64,000 nucleotides of DNA from Corynebacterium wankanglinii (GCA_014490595.1 CP061031.1:558001-622000), one strand, 5' to 3'. Positions 19,775 to 29,145 are shown, counted from the stretch's first letter. Notes: a model not told the origin generated them from the letters alone. Numbers and translations are program-made.

Positions 19775-20863
19775 TTAGCCGGTTGGGCGCCAGAACCCGC
19801 GGAAGGTCATGCCGAGATTCTCCGTCCGCACCGGGTTCATCTGCACGGGGCTGCCAGCCTCGATTATCATGCCGTCACCGGCATACATGGCAGCGTGGCC
19901 GGACCACAGGACCAGGTCGCCCGGCTGCAGCTCCTGGTACGACACCTGCCTGCCAACGGTCTGGTCGGCTGCGACGCGCGGAATCTCCAACCCCGCCTGC
20001 CTGTACGCCCAGGAGGTCAGCCCGGAGCAGTCGAAGCCGCCGGGCGCGGCACCGCCCCACACGTACGGGGTGCCCAACTGGCTCTTCGCCGCGGCGACGG
20101 CGGCGGCACCAACAGGTGAGCCAGCCGCGGGCGTCGGCTCCGGTGGAGGGGCGGATGCTTGTACTGGCGCCGGTGGTGGCGGTGGTTCAACCGTGGCGGC
20201 TGCCCGTGTCACCGGTGGAGCAGGTGGTGCCGCCGCCTGGGCGGGCGGAGCGACAAGCGATGCGAGGCGCTGCAACTCCCCGTGCGCCTTCTCCGTGAGC
20301 GGTCCGGGGCCAGGCATGACCCGTCCCAGGGCCGCGTCGGTGGACGCGGAGAGCTTGTGGGCGATCTCCCGTAAGTCTTCCTCCAGTGTCTTCAGCACAT
20401 CCATCGCGCTGTCAAGGGAGGTGGCGATCAGCCCGGCGACGTACGCGGCGGCACCGAGGGGGCCTGCGGGAGAGGCAGCGATGACGGGCGTGGCCGCCGC
20501 GTTGCGGACTAGGCCAATGGCGATGGATGCCAGCTCGTACGCCGCCGTGCCGATAAGGACGCGGCCGCGCAGCACCGCGTCGCTGATGGTAGCGCGGTAG
20601 GCGGCAAGCTCCGCGGCAGCGCCGGCACGGGACTCGCCGGAGGTGTTGGCTACCAGCGCTAACGGGACAAAGTCCGCGAAATCCGGCATTTGGAAGTGCG
20701 GTAGCGCCGGCAACTCATTCGGCAGGTACTTAATTAGCTTGCCTGCGGTGCCGTGCACGTCGAGGCTATAGTCCGCCCACCGCCGGCCCGTCACGTCGGG
20801 CGCCCCGGTGTACCGGGAGGCGATGTCGAGCAAGCGGTCAAGGTCAGCTTTCGGGTTGCTCAC
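19775..20863 (-). CDS. NlpC/P60 cell-wall peptidase without a signal peptide
   Basis: 362 residues. Residues 1-180 are helical and alanine-rich. A proline-rich linker (about 205-250) follows, then an NlpC/P60 domain with catalytic Cys279 (GGFDCSGLTSW), His323 (LWSGHAAMY) and a C-terminal Met/Pro segment. Such enzymes cut D-Glu-mDAP bonds in peptidoglycan. No Sec signal is present. GTG 20863 overlaps the stop of the small gene upstream (GTGA). This layout, a small helical protein followed by a helical-linker-hydrolase protein, resembles type VII export substrates, but no ESX gene is in the window. Confidence 0.85.
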   Translation of the reverse strand: MSNPKADLDRLLDIASRYTGAPDVTGRRWADYSLDVHGTAGKLIKYLPNELPALPHFQMPDFADFVPLALVANTSGESRAGAAAELAAYRATISDAVLRGRVLIGTAAYELASIAIGLVRNAAATPVIAASPAGPLGAAAYVAGLIATSLDSAMDVLKTLEEDLREIAHKLSASTDAALGRVMPGPGPLTEKAHGELQRLASLVAPPAQAAAPPAPPVTRAAATVEPPPPPAPVQASAPPPEPTPAAGSPVGAAAVAAAKSQLGTPYVWGGAAPGGFDCSGLTSWAYRQAGLEIPRVAADQTVGRQVSYQELQPGDLVLWSGHAAMYAGDGMIIEAGSPVQMNPVRTENLGMTFRGFWRPTG

Positions 20864-21147
20864 AGCGCCGCCCCCAACCGCTGGCAGGTGGACGCGTCTA
20901 CGGCAACAGCCGCATCGACGGCCAAGTCCATCACCGAGGCGATGCGTTGCGCCTCCGCGCGCAATGCTTCTGCATCGGCATTGGCCTTGACTATCGCCTC
21001 GCCCACAGCGGTGCGGAATTCGCCGAGGGGCCACACATCGAGCACGGGGACGTCGTTAAGCAATTGCAACCGTGCTGCGTCCTCGCGCAGCGAATCGGTC
21101 ATGGCGGATACAGCGGTGGAGTCAATGTGAAAAACAGTCATGGCCAT
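20860..21147 (-). CDS. Small helical WXG100/EspC-like partner protein
   Basis: 95 residues, almost all helix-forming and rich in Ala, Asp and Leu (MAMTVFHIDSTAVSAMTDSL, ADAEALRAEAQRIASVMDLA). The size, the conserved Trp near the middle (VLDVWPLGEFR) and the position before a larger helical NlpC/P60 protein recall WXG100-like or EspC-like export partners. A WXG motif proper is not present. ATG 21147 is preferred because GTGAGG lies 8 bases before it. ATG 21141 is possible. Confidence 0.6.
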   Translation of the reverse strand: MAMTVFHIDSTAVSAMTDSLREDAARLQLLNDVPVLDVWPLGEFRTAVGEAIVKANADAEALRAEAQRIASVMDLAVDAAVAVDASTCQRLGAAL

Positions 21148-21225
21148 TGGACGCGCCTCACCCCGCCCCGGTTCCCTCGCCGGCAAAAAATTTTCGCGCA
21201 CCCCGCGTGAACTAGCATGAGCGGC

Positions 21226-21861
21226 ATGGATATCACGGTTGTCAACCACCCCTTGGCTGCATCCCGCCTGACCATCATGCGCGATGCGCGCTCCAACAAC
21301 GCTGCGTTCCGGTCGGCGCTGGCGGACTTGGGCGCGATGCTCATCTACGAGGCCGCGCGCGGGCTTGCGGTGGAGGAATTCGACACCGAAACCCCCGTGG
21401 CTCCCGCGCGCGGCACGCGCCTGGCCACACCGCCGATCATCGTGCCGATCATCCGCGCGGGCCTGGGCATGATCGATCCGGCGCTGTCCATGATCCCGGA
21501 TGCGCAGGTGGGCTTCATCGGGCTCGCGCGCGATGAGAAAACCCACGAGCCGGTGCCGTACTTGGAGGCGTTGCCGCAGGATCTCGCTGGCCAGCCGGTG
21601 TTCCTCGTCGACCCGATGCTGGCCACCGGCGGCTCGCTCATCCACGCCATCGACCTGCTGGTGGAGCGCGGCGCGGACGACATCACCTGCATCTGCATGG
21701 TCAGCGCCCAACCGGGCGTGGACAAGCTGGATGCGCACGGCGGCCCGGTGCGCCTGGTCACCGCGACGATCGATCCTGCGTTGAACGAGGACGCCTACAT
21801 CGTCCCGGGCCTCGGCGACGCGGGCGATCGTCTCTACGGCCCGCGCAATATCGAGCTTTAA
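21226..21861 (+). CDS. upp: Uracil phosphoribosyltransferase
   Basis: 211 residues. It makes UMP from uracil and PRPP (pyrimidine salvage). The PRPP loop [10 protein letters not shown] and the uracil-binding C-terminus [16 protein letters not shown] are intact. The start [15 protein letters not shown] at 21226 is supported by TAGCAT ending 7 bases before it, so the message should be leaderless. The earlier ATG 21217 lies inside that hexamer. Confidence 0.95.
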   Translation: MDITVVNHPLAASRLTIMRDARSNNAAFRSALADLGAMLIYEAARGLAVEEFDTETPVAPARGTRLATPPIIVPIIRAGLGMIDPALSMIPDAQVGFIGLARDEKTHEPVPYLEALPQDLAGQPVFLVDPMLATGGSLIHAIDLLVERGADDITCICMVSAQPGVDKLDAHGGPVRLVTATIDPALNEDAYIVPGLGDAGDRLYGPRNIEL

Positions 21862-21949
21862 GCTTCTTGACGTCCCTCCGGTAGCGCCCCCGCGGATCGC
21901 GCGCTACATTTCGTGGCAGCAACGTTCACGCTTTGGGGAGAGCTGACAC

Positions 21950-22351
21950 ATGGGGGATGTACTGCCGCAATCGCACTGGGCGAGCTACGCACTGGGTTTA
22001 GGCGAGCGGGTTCGCGCCATCCGGCTGATGCGCGGGCTGAGCCAGTCTCGCCTGGCTGAGCTGGCGGGGGTATCGCGATCGCTCATTTCCAACTTGGAGC
22101 GCAACGATTACAACTCGAAGGTGGCCGACCCAACCTTGAGCACCTGCTACCGGCTGGCTTCCGCATTACAGGTTCCGCCTGCGGCACTGCTTCCCGGCGC
22201 GGCGGAAAACGTCGAGGGCTATTTCCCAGTGACGGATTCGCAAGCACCTGCACCTATCAGGTTCCAGTGGCCGCGAAGCGCACAGGACACGGCCAGGTTC
22301 CACGACATGTACCTGCGCCGCGGTGCCCCGCAGGGCACGCCTGCGTTCTAG
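21950..22351 (+). CDS. XRE-family helix-turn-helix regulator
   Basis: 133 residues. A 60-residue Cro/CI-type DNA-binding domain lies at about 15-80 (LGERVRAIRLMRGLSQSRLA, GVSRSLISNLER). The C-terminal 50 residues are Pro-rich and without known motif (FQWPRSAQDTARFHDMYLR). The family is conserved next to upp in Corynebacterium. Its targets are unknown. The last ten codons lie in the first copy of a 31-base tandem duplication, so the natural C-terminus may differ slightly. Confidence 0.82.
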   Translation: MGDVLPQSHWASYALGLGERVRAIRLMRGLSQSRLAELAGVSRSLISNLERNDYNSKVADPTLSTCYRLASALQVPPAALLPGAAENVEGYFPVTDSQAPAPIRFQWPRSAQDTARFHDMYLRRGAPQGTPAF

Positions 22352-22382
22352 CGGTGCCCCGCAGGGCACGCCTGCGTTCTAG
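22321..22382 (+). repeat. 31-base tandem duplication across the XRE stop codon
   Basis: CGGTGCCCCGCAGGGCACGC followed by CTGCGTTCTAG occurs twice head to tail (22321-22351 and 22352-22382). Each copy carries the same TAG. Shorter echoes (CGGTGTTCTA, CTGTGTTCTAGCGG) follow as far as about 22406. The unit contains GTGCCCCGCAGGGCAC, an internal palindrome, which could form a hairpin after each stop. Confidence 0.85.
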
Positions 22383-22400
22383 CGGTGTTCTAACTGTGTT

Positions 22401-22607
22401 CTAGCGGTCTGCTTCGAGCACCAGGCCGTCGGCGTCAACACCGGTGATCACCGTGACGGTCTCCGGCTCAGCGCTCGTTTCAGCATTGGTTGCATCGTGA
22501 GTTTCGGGGGCGACCTGGTCGGCGGATTCGCCGCACGCCGTGAGGCTGGTCAGTGCCAGGATCGCGGCGGTAAGTACAACAGTTGTCCTCGAAATCATGG
22601 CTGGCAC
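22401..22607 (-). CDS. Very small lipoprotein
   Basis: About 65-68 residues. A lipoprotein signal (ISRTTVVLTAAILALTSLTAC) is followed by a short acidic/Thr-rich mature part (CGESADQVAPETHDATNAET) and a final hydrophobic-acidic strand (VDADGLVLEADR). GTG 22607 is chosen because GGAAGG lies about 10 bases before it. ATG 22598 has no ribosome site but would also leave a normal signal peptide. Function unknown. It converges with the XRE gene. Confidence 0.6.
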   Translation of the reverse strand: MPAMISRTTVVLTAAILALTSLTACGESADQVAPETHDATNAETSAEPETVTVITGVDADGLVLEADR

Positions 22608-22708
22608 TGTAACAACACCTTCCGCACCGCTTTGTCTACTTCGTGGGGGGTGCGCGTACACTCATGTCAGCAAAATCTGATAACCGAAGCTGGAAAAGGG
22701 GAGCGCAA

Positions 22709-23890
22709 GTGGACGACGCCGGAATCGCCGCCGCGGTGGACGACTGGTTCACCCGCAACCAGGAGCGCGTAATCGGCTGGCGCCGCCACATCCATGCACA
22801 CCCGGAGCTGTCCAATGAAGAGGTGGCCACAACCGAGTTCCTCGCCGAGACGCTGGAGGGCTTCGGGCTGCACCCGGTGCGCTTCCCAGGTACTGGTTTG
22901 TATGTGGACCTCGGCCCCGTGGAGGGAGACCGGTTAGCGTTTCGCGCTGACATCGACGCGTTGCGTGTGTCGGAGCAGACCGGTTTGAGCTTCGCCTCCG
23001 GCAATCCGGGAGTTTCCCACTCCTGCGGACACGACGTTCACACCACGGTGGCCCTGGGGTTGGCGTGCGCGCTGTCCACACTGGACCTGCAGCACCCGGT
23101 TCGCGTGATCTTCCAGCCGGCGGAGGAGGTCATGGGCGGCGGTGCGCTGGACGTGGTCAGGTGGGGCGCACTGGAGGGCGTATCCGCCATCTACGCGGTG
23201 CACGCGGAACCGCACATCAAGGTCGGGCAAATCGGTGTGCGCACCGGCGCAATTACTTCCGCTTCGGACGTGATCCGCATTGAAGTGCAGGGCCCGGGCG
23301 GTCACACGTCTCGTCCGCAGCTGACCGCCGACGTGGTCTACGCTATGGGCGCGCTGATCACCCAACTCCCGGGGCTACTCTCACGCCGAGTGGACCCGCG
23401 TACCGGCACCGTGCTGGTCTTCGGTCATGCGGAGGCGGGTGACGCGGCGAACGCCATCCCGAAACACGGCCTGCTCGAGGGCACTATCCGTACCGCCGAT
23501 ATCACCACCTGGCGCGAAAATGAGGATCTGCTCACAGACTTGATCGATCTCGTCGTTGCGCCCACCGGCTGCACGTACCACCTGGATTACATCCGAGGCG
23601 TGCCGCCGGTGCTTAACGACGACGCAGCCACCGCCCTGGCGGTCCAAGCCGCACGCGCCGTGGACCCGCAGTGCGTGGTTTCCGCCCCGCAGTCGAGCGG
23701 CGGCGAGGATTTCTCCTGGTACCTAGAGCACGTTCCTGGTGCGATGATGCGCTTAGGCGCCTGGAGCGGGGAGGGCGAGCACCAGGACCTGCACCAGGGC
23801 GACCTCAACGTGGACGAGCGCGCAATCGGCGTCGGTGTCCGGCTGTTCGGATCCATCGTGGAGGAGTATTTCCGCCCGGGCGAAGAGTAG
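22709..23890 (+). CDS. M20-family amidohydrolase / metallopeptidase
   Basis: 393 residues. It probably hydrolyses an N-acyl or peptide amide in the cytoplasm, as in hippurate hydrolase or IAA-amino-acid hydrolase types. Metal motifs: SCGHDVHTT (Cys/His), PAEEVMGGG (Glu pair) and a C-terminal SSGGEDFSWY. The lid-domain signature GPGGHTSRPQ is present. GTG 22709 is fixed by GGGGAG 6 bases upstream. A longer frame upstream lacks a ribosome site. Orthologues lie before lpdA in other corynebacteria. The natural substrate is not evident. Confidence 0.87.
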   Translation: MDDAGIAAAVDDWFTRNQERVIGWRRHIHAHPELSNEEVATTEFLAETLEGFGLHPVRFPGTGLYVDLGPVEGDRLAFRADIDALRVSEQTGLSFASGNPGVSHSCGHDVHTTVALGLACALSTLDLQHPVRVIFQPAEEVMGGGALDVVRWGALEGVSAIYAVHAEPHIKVGQIGVRTGAITSASDVIRIEVQGPGGHTSRPQLTADVVYAMGALITQLPGLLSRRVDPRTGTVLVFGHAEAGDAANAIPKHGLLEGTIRTADITTWRENEDLLTDLIDLVVAPTGCTYHLDYIRGVPPVLNDDAATALAVQAARAVDPQCVVSAPQSSGGEDFSWYLEHVPGAMMRLGAWSGEGEHQDLHQGDLNVDERAIGVGVRLFGSIVEEYFRPGEE

Positions 23891-23953
23891 CCGACTTCTA
23901 GGTACACTGTGACGCAGTTTGGCCCCGTCACCCGACCCATGAGGAGTGCTGTT

Positions 23954-25360
23954 TTGTCCAAGAAGATCGTCATCATCGGTGGTGGCCCCGGCGGTTACGA
24001 GGCCGCACTGGTGGCATCCAAGTACGGTGCAGACATCACGATCGTTGAAGACAGCGGCGCGGGCGGGTCGGCGATCCGTAAGGATGTCGTGCCGTCGAAG
24101 AGCTTCATCGCGGGCGCAAACATCAAAAACGACCTCCGCCGTGCGGACGATATGGGCCTCAGCCACGCCTTGGGCGACGCGAAACTGTCGCTTCTCGCGC
24201 TGAACGACCGCGTGAAGTCGCTGGCCGGCGAGCAGTCCGGCGACATCCGCGCGCAGCTGGAGCGAAACGGCGTCCGTTTCATCGACGGCCGTGCGCGCTT
24301 CGCGGACGAGCAGACCGGCCACACCACCCACAACATCGAGGTGGACGTAGCCGGCGGTTCCACCGAGACAATCACCTGCAACATGGTGCTCGTCTCAGTC
24401 GGTGCCAGCCCGCGTGTGCTGAAGGGCGCGGAACCGGACGGCGAGCGCATTTTGAACTGGCGCCAGATGTACGACCTGAAGGATCTGCCCTCGCACCTCA
24501 TCGTGGTCGGTTCTGGTGTGACCGGCGCGGAGTTCGTCTCCGCCTTTGCGGAGCTCGGTGTGAAGGTCACCATGGTGGCATCCCGCGACCGCATCCTGCC
24601 CCACGACGACGCGGATGCCGCCGATGTGCTCGAGGACGTGCTGGCGGATCGCGGCGTGCAGCTGGAAAAGGACGCCCGCGTGGAGCGCGTGGAAAACACC
24701 GGTGACGCTGTGGTCGTCCACACCACCGACGGCCGCGCGATCGAGGGTTCGCACGTGATGATGTCCATCGGCTCCATCCCGAACACCGCCGACCTCAACC
24801 TGGAAGCCGCAGGCGTGGAGGTCACCCCGTCGGGCCACATTCACGTCGACCGCGTGTCCCGCACCAACGTGGCCGGCATCTACGCGGCGGGCGACTGCAC
24901 CGACCTCATGCCGCTGGCCTCCGTGGCCGCGCAGCAGGGACGCACCGCCGTGGACCACGCGCTCGGCGAGGGCGTGAGCCCGATCCGCCTGAAGACGGTG
25001 GGCAACGCCGTGTTCACCCGCCCCGAGATCGCGGCGGTGGGTGTGACCGAGCAGCAGATCCGCGACGGCGAGATCGAGGCTGACATCTACAAGCTGCCGC
25101 TGGCCACAAACCCGCGCGCGAAGATGCGTTCCCTGCAGTACGGCTTTGTCAAAATCTTCGCTCGCAAGGGCTCGGGCCAGGTGCTCGGCGGCGTGATTGT
25201 CGCCCCGACCGCCTCCGAACTGATCTTGTCGCTGACTATCGCGGTGACAAACAACCTCACCGTGACGCAGCTGGCCCAGTCGATGGCGGTGTACCCGTCG
25301 CTGTCCGGTTCGATCACTGAGGCCGCCCGCCGCTTGATCACGCACTCCGACCTGGATTAG
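23954..25360 (+). CDS. lpdA: Flavoprotein disulfide reductase (NAD(P)H:quinone reductase type)
   Basis: 468 residues, similar to mycobacterial LpdA. FAD motif IIGGGPGGYEAA, then DVVPSKSFIAG where true lipoamide dehydrogenases have the redox CxxxxC. These cysteines are absent, so it cannot act on lipoamide. NAD(P)H motif VVGSGVTGAEF and second FAD motif YAAGDCTDLMPLASVA are present. Quinone reduction is the known activity of the mycobacterial relative. TTG 23954 is chosen because GAGGAG lies 7 bases upstream. ATG 23939 in the same frame is the alternative. A terminator follows. Confidence 0.88.
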   Translation: MSKKIVIIGGGPGGYEAALVASKYGADITIVEDSGAGGSAIRKDVVPSKSFIAGANIKNDLRRADDMGLSHALGDAKLSLLALNDRVKSLAGEQSGDIRAQLERNGVRFIDGRARFADEQTGHTTHNIEVDVAGGSTETITCNMVLVSVGASPRVLKGAEPDGERILNWRQMYDLKDLPSHLIVVGSGVTGAEFVSAFAELGVKVTMVASRDRILPHDDADAADVLEDVLADRGVQLEKDARVERVENTGDAVVVHTTDGRAIEGSHVMMSIGSIPNTADLNLEAAGVEVTPSGHIHVDRVSRTNVAGIYAAGDCTDLMPLASVAAQQGRTAVDHALGEGVSPIRLKTVGNAVFTRPEIAAVGVTEQQIRDGEIEADIYKLPLATNPRAKMRSLQYGFVKIFARKGSGQVLGGVIVAPTASELILSLTIAVTNNLTVTQLAQSMAVYPSLSGSITEAARRLITHSDLD

Positions 25361-25395
25361 TCGGAGGGAGATGTAGGGCTTCAGTGCCACCCCCG

Positions 25396-25432
25396 AAACG
25401 CGGGCAGTCGCTTCACGACGGCCCGCGTTTTC
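25396..25432 (+). terminator. Rho-independent terminator of lpdA
   Basis: AAACGCGGGC pairs with GCCCGCGTTT across a 17-base loop and is followed by T residues (TTTTC). It lies 35 bases past the lpdA stop. Confidence 0.8.
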
Positions 25433-25535
25433 GCACCCCCAACTATTCCCCCGAATCGACCCGAAAAAGATGTGATCTGTATTAAACTGCCCGTAGCCTT
25501 ATGACCGCAAGCCCTTTGTTGCGAAAGGAACCCCG

Positions 25536-28500
25536 ATGAATCCGGACAACCTTCCCCTCCACGATCTCCCCAGCTTCAACAAGATCCTGGTGGCAAACCG
25601 TGGCGAGATTGCCGTGCGTGCTTTCCGCGCCGCGTTCGAAACCGGCGCGAAGACCGTTGCCGTCTACCCGCGCGAGGACCGCAACTCCTTCCACCGCCCC
25701 TTCGCCGAAGAGGCCGTCCAGATCGGCGAGCCGGGACAGCCAGTGAAGGCGTACCTGGACATCGACGAGATCATCCGGGCCGCGAAGAAAACCGGCGCCG
25801 ACGCGATCTACCCGGGCTACGGGTTCCTCTCCGAGCGCGCCGACCTGGCCCGCGCGTGCCGCGACAACGGCATCAAGTTCATCGGCCCGTCCCCGGAAAC
25901 GCTGGAACTGACCGGCGACAAGTCCGCCGCCGTCCAGGCCGCGGAGCGCGCCGGGCTGCCGGTGCTGAAAGATTCCGAGCCGTCCGCCGACCCGAAGGAG
26001 CTGGCGGAGCTTGCCAAAGACTTCGAGTTCCCCGTCTTTGTGAAAGCGGTCGCCGGCGGCGGCGGCCGCGGCATGCGGTTCATTGAGAAACCGGAGGACG
26101 TCGAGAAGCTTGCAGCCGAGGCCTCCCGCGAGGCCGAAGCCGCGTTCGGCGACCCGCACGTCTATATCGAGCGCGCGGTGATCAACCCGCAGCACATCGA
26201 GGTGCAAATCATGGCCGATAGCCACGGCAACGTGGTCCACCTCTTCGAGCGTGACTGCTCTGTGCAGCGCCGCCACCAGAAAGTTGTGGAGATTGCCCCG
26301 GCCCAGCACATCACCGAAGAACAGCGCCAGCGCATCTGCCAGGACGCGGTGAACTTCTGCAAGGAAATCAACTACGAAGGCGCCGGCACGGTCGAGTTCC
26401 TCGTCGACGAGGCCGGCAACCACGTGTTCATCGAGATGAACCCGCGCGTGCAGGTCGAGCACACGGTGACTGAGGAGGTCACCGGCATCGACATCGTGAA
26501 AAACCAAATGTACATCGCGGCCGGCGCGACGCTTGAAGACGTCCACCTCACTCAGGACCTCATCGAGCTCAACGGCGCCGCGCTGCAGTGCCGCATCACC
26601 ACCGAAGACCCGGCGAATGGCTTCCGCCCCGACTCCGGCGTGGTCACGGGCTACGCGTCGCCGGGTGGTGCGGGTGTGCGTCTCGACGGCAACGTTGCCG
26701 TCGGTACCACCGTGACCCCGAACTTCGACTCGCTGCTGGTGAAAATGACCTGCCGCGGTCGCAACTTCCAGGTCGCCGTGGACCGTGCCCTGCGCGCGCT
26801 CAACGAGTTCACCATCAACGGCCTGTCCACCAACATCGGCTTCCTGCGCGCGCTGCTCAGCGAGCCGGAGTTCCGCCACGAGCGCATCAACACCGGTTTC
26901 ATCGCCGACCACCCGCACCTGCTGGAGGCCCCGGCCGCCGCGGACGACGCCGGCAAGATCTTGAACTACCTCGCGTCCGTGACCGTGAACCAGCCCAACG
27001 GCCCGCGCCCGTCCAACATCCGCCCGTCCAAGAAGCTGCCGGACAACTCCTACGGCGACCTGCCGCGCGGCTCCCGTGACGAGCTGCTCGAGCTCGGCCC
27101 GAAGAAGTGGGCCGAAAAGCTGCGCAACCAGACCGCCCTCGGCGTCACCGAGACGACCTTCCGCGACGCGCACCAGTCTCTGCTGGCCACCCGCGTGCGC
27201 ACCAACACTCTGGTCGCGGCGGCGAAGCACGTCGGCCACCTCACCCCGCAGCTGACCTCCGTGGAAGCCTGGGGCGGTGCGACCTACGACGTGGGTATGC
27301 GCTTCCTGCACGAATCCCCGTGGATGCGTTTGGACGAGATCCGCGAGGTGATGCCGAACGTGAACATCCAGATGCTGCTGCGCGGCCGCAACACCGTGGG
27401 CTACACCCCGTACCCGGATTCCGTGACCAAGGCGTTCGTGCAGGAGGCCGCGACCTCCGGCATCGACATCTTCCGCATCTTCGACGCGTTGAACGACGTT
27501 TCCCAGATGCGCCCGGCCATCGAAGCTGTGCTGGAGACGAACACCACCGTCGCCGAGGTGGCCATGGCGTACTCCGGCAACCTGCTGGATCCGAACGAGG
27601 ACCTATACACGCTGGACTACTACCTCAACCTCGCCGAGGGAATCGTCGAGGCGGGCGCGCACGTGCTGGCGATCAAGGACATGGCCGGCCTCATGCGCCC
27701 GGCCGCCGCCGCGAAGCTGGTCACCGCTCTGCGCGAGCGCTTCGACCTGCCGGTGCACGTACACACCCACGACACCGCAGGCGGCCAGCTGGCCACCTAC
27801 CTGGCGGCCGCGAACGCCGGCGCCGACGTTGTGGACGTCGCCTCCGCCCCGCTGGCCGGCACCACCTCGCAGCCGTCCATGTCCGCGCTGGTGGCGGCAT
27901 TCGCCAACACCGAGCGCGACACCGGCATCGACCTGCAGGCCGTATTCGACATGGAGCCATACTGGGAGGCCGTGCGCCAGGTCTACGCCCCGTTCGAGTC
28001 CGGCATCCCGGGCCCGACCGGTCGCGTGTACAAGCACGAGATTCCCGGCGGCCAGCTGTCCAACCTGCGCACGCAGGCTAAGGCTCTGGGCCTGGAGGAC
28101 CGCTTCGAGCTCATCGAGGACTACTACGCAGGCGTGAACGAGATTCTCGGTCGCCCGACGAAGGTCACCCCGTCCTCCAAGGTGGTGGGCGACCTCGCGC
28201 TGCAGCTGGTCGGCCAGGGCGTGAGCCCCCAGGAGTTCGCCGAGAACCCGCGCAAGTACGACATCCCCGAGTCTGTGATCGGCTTCCTGCAGGGTGAGCT
28301 CGGCACCCCTCCGGGTGGCTGGCCGCTGCTGCGCGAGAAGGCGCTGGAGAACCGCTCCGAGGTCGACCACACCGTCGAGGTGCCGAAGGAGCTGGCGCAG
28401 GACCTGCAGTCCGAGGACCACGTAACCCGCCGTGCCGCGCTGGACCAGCTGCTGTTCCCGAAGCAGTACGCCGAGTACCAGGAACACCTGCGCACCTACG

Positions 28501-28964
28501 GCATCACCGACCAGTTGGGCGACAAAGCGTTCTTCTACGGCCTGGAAGAGGGCGTGGAGACGATGATCTACTACGGCGAGATCGACGAAAACCGCCCGCC
28601 GCTGGTGGTCAGCCTTGACGCCGTGGGCGAGCCGGATGAAAAGGGTATGCGCCAGGTCATCCTCACCGTCAACGGGCAGGTCCGTCCGATCATCGTGCGC
28701 GACGAGTCCGCTGAGTCATCCGTCGCCGAGGTGGAGAAGGCGGACTCCTCCAACCCGGGCCACGTTGCGGCGCCGTTCGCCGGCGCAGTCACCGTCACGG
28801 TCAAGGAGGGCGACGAGGTCAAGGCCGGCGACCCGGTGGCCACCATCGAGGCCATGAAGATGGAGGCCGCCATCTCCGCCACCAAGGACGGCAGGATTGA
28901 GCGCATCGCGTTCAGCCAGCCCACCAAGGTGGAGGGCGGCGACCTGGTGTTGGTGATCTCTTAG
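25536..28964 (+). CDS. pyc: Pyruvate carboxylase
   Basis: 1142 residues, the full alpha4-type enzyme. It carboxylates pyruvate to oxaloacetate, the main anaplerotic reaction. Biotin carboxylase domain ([20 protein letters not shown] loop GGGGRGMRF) at about 1-460, carboxyltransferase domain (RDAHQSLLATRVRT, metal HVHTHDT) at about 540-830, allosteric linker, and BCCP with biotin-Lys1108 in AMKM. The start is ATG 25536 behind AAAGGAACCCCG. It carries no frameshift although it is the longest gene in the window. Confidence 0.97.
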   Translation: MNPDNLPLHDLPSFNKILVANRGEIAVRAFRAAFETGAKTVAVYPREDRNSFHRPFAEEAVQIGEPGQPVKAYLDIDEIIRAAKKTGADAIYPGYGFLSERADLARACRDNGIKFIGPSPETLELTGDKSAAVQAAERAGLPVLKDSEPSADPKELAELAKDFEFPVFVKAVAGGGGRGMRFIEKPEDVEKLAAEASREAEAAFGDPHVYIERAVINPQHIEVQIMADSHGNVVHLFERDCSVQRRHQKVVEIAPAQHITEEQRQRICQDAVNFCKEINYEGAGTVEFLVDEAGNHVFIEMNPRVQVEHTVTEEVTGIDIVKNQMYIAAGATLEDVHLTQDLIELNGAALQCRITTEDPANGFRPDSGVVTGYASPGGAGVRLDGNVAVGTTVTPNFDSLLVKMTCRGRNFQVAVDRALRALNEFTINGLSTNIGFLRALLSEPEFRHERINTGFIADHPHLLEAPAAADDAGKILNYLASVTVNQPNGPRPSNIRPSKKLPDNSYGDLPRGSRDELLELGPKKWAEKLRNQTALGVTETTFRDAHQSLLATRVRTNTLVAAAKHVGHLTPQLTSVEAWGGATYDVGMRFLHESPWMRLDEIREVMPNVNIQMLLRGRNTVGYTPYPDSVTKAFVQEAATSGIDIFRIFDALNDVSQMRPAIEAVLETNTTVAEVAMAYSGNLLDPNEDLYTLDYYLNLAEGIVEAGAHVLAIKDMAGLMRPAAAAKLVTALRERFDLPVHVHTHDTAGGQLATYLAAANAGADVVDVASAPLAGTTSQPSMSALVAAFANTERDTGIDLQAVFDMEPYWEAVRQVYAPFESGIPGPTGRVYKHEIPGGQLSNLRTQAKALGLEDRFELIEDYYAGVNEILGRPTKVTPSSKVVGDLALQLVGQGVSPQEFAENPRKYDIPESVIGFLQGELGTPPGGWPLLREKALENRSEVDHTVEVPKELAQDLQSEDHVTRRAALDQLLFPKQYAEYQEHLRTYGITDQLGDKAFFYGLEEGVETMIYYGEIDENRPPLVVSLDAVGEPDEKGMRQVILTVNGQVRPIIVRDESAESSVAEVEKADSSNPGHVAAPFAGAVTVTVKEGDEVKAGDPVATIEAMKMEAAISATKDGRIERIAFSQPTKVEGGDLVLVIS

Positions 28965-29001
28965 TAGCGTCGCACGATCGTCGCGGTGCCACCCTGGCGT
29001 T

Positions 29002-29037
29002 GCAACCGCGCGGACCGTCTAGCGGCCGCGCGGTTGC
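29002..29037 (+). terminator. Stem-loop after pyc
   Basis: GCAACCGCGCGG and CCGCGCGGTTGC form a perfect 12-bp stem with a 12-base loop, 38 bases after the pyc stop. No T-tract follows, so termination may be weak or need other factors. Confidence 0.6.
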
Positions 29038-29039
29038 TG

Positions 29040-29145
29040 CTATACCGCCCTCCTGACCATCCGGGAAAGGCCCAGGTGAAGTTGACAATGATTGTCAGCA
29101 GCGGTGACGCGGTATAGCGGCGAGCGTCGGCTGCTATACCGCCTG
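29040..29145. repeat. Three copies of GCTATACCGC around a Fur/Zur-like palindrome
   Basis: GCTATACCGC occurs at about 29040 and 29131 in direct orientation and at about 29110 inverted (GCGGTATAGC). Between them at 29083-29097 lies the perfect 7-1-7 palindrome TGACAAT-G-ATTGTCA, which has the form of a Fur/Zur operator. Both flanking genes (pyc and the acetyltransferase) end here, so no gene starts at this site. Confidence 0.6.

Noticed and set aside
25482-28487. Large minus-strand frames opposite pyc
   Set aside because: Shadow frames of a fully conserved enzyme.
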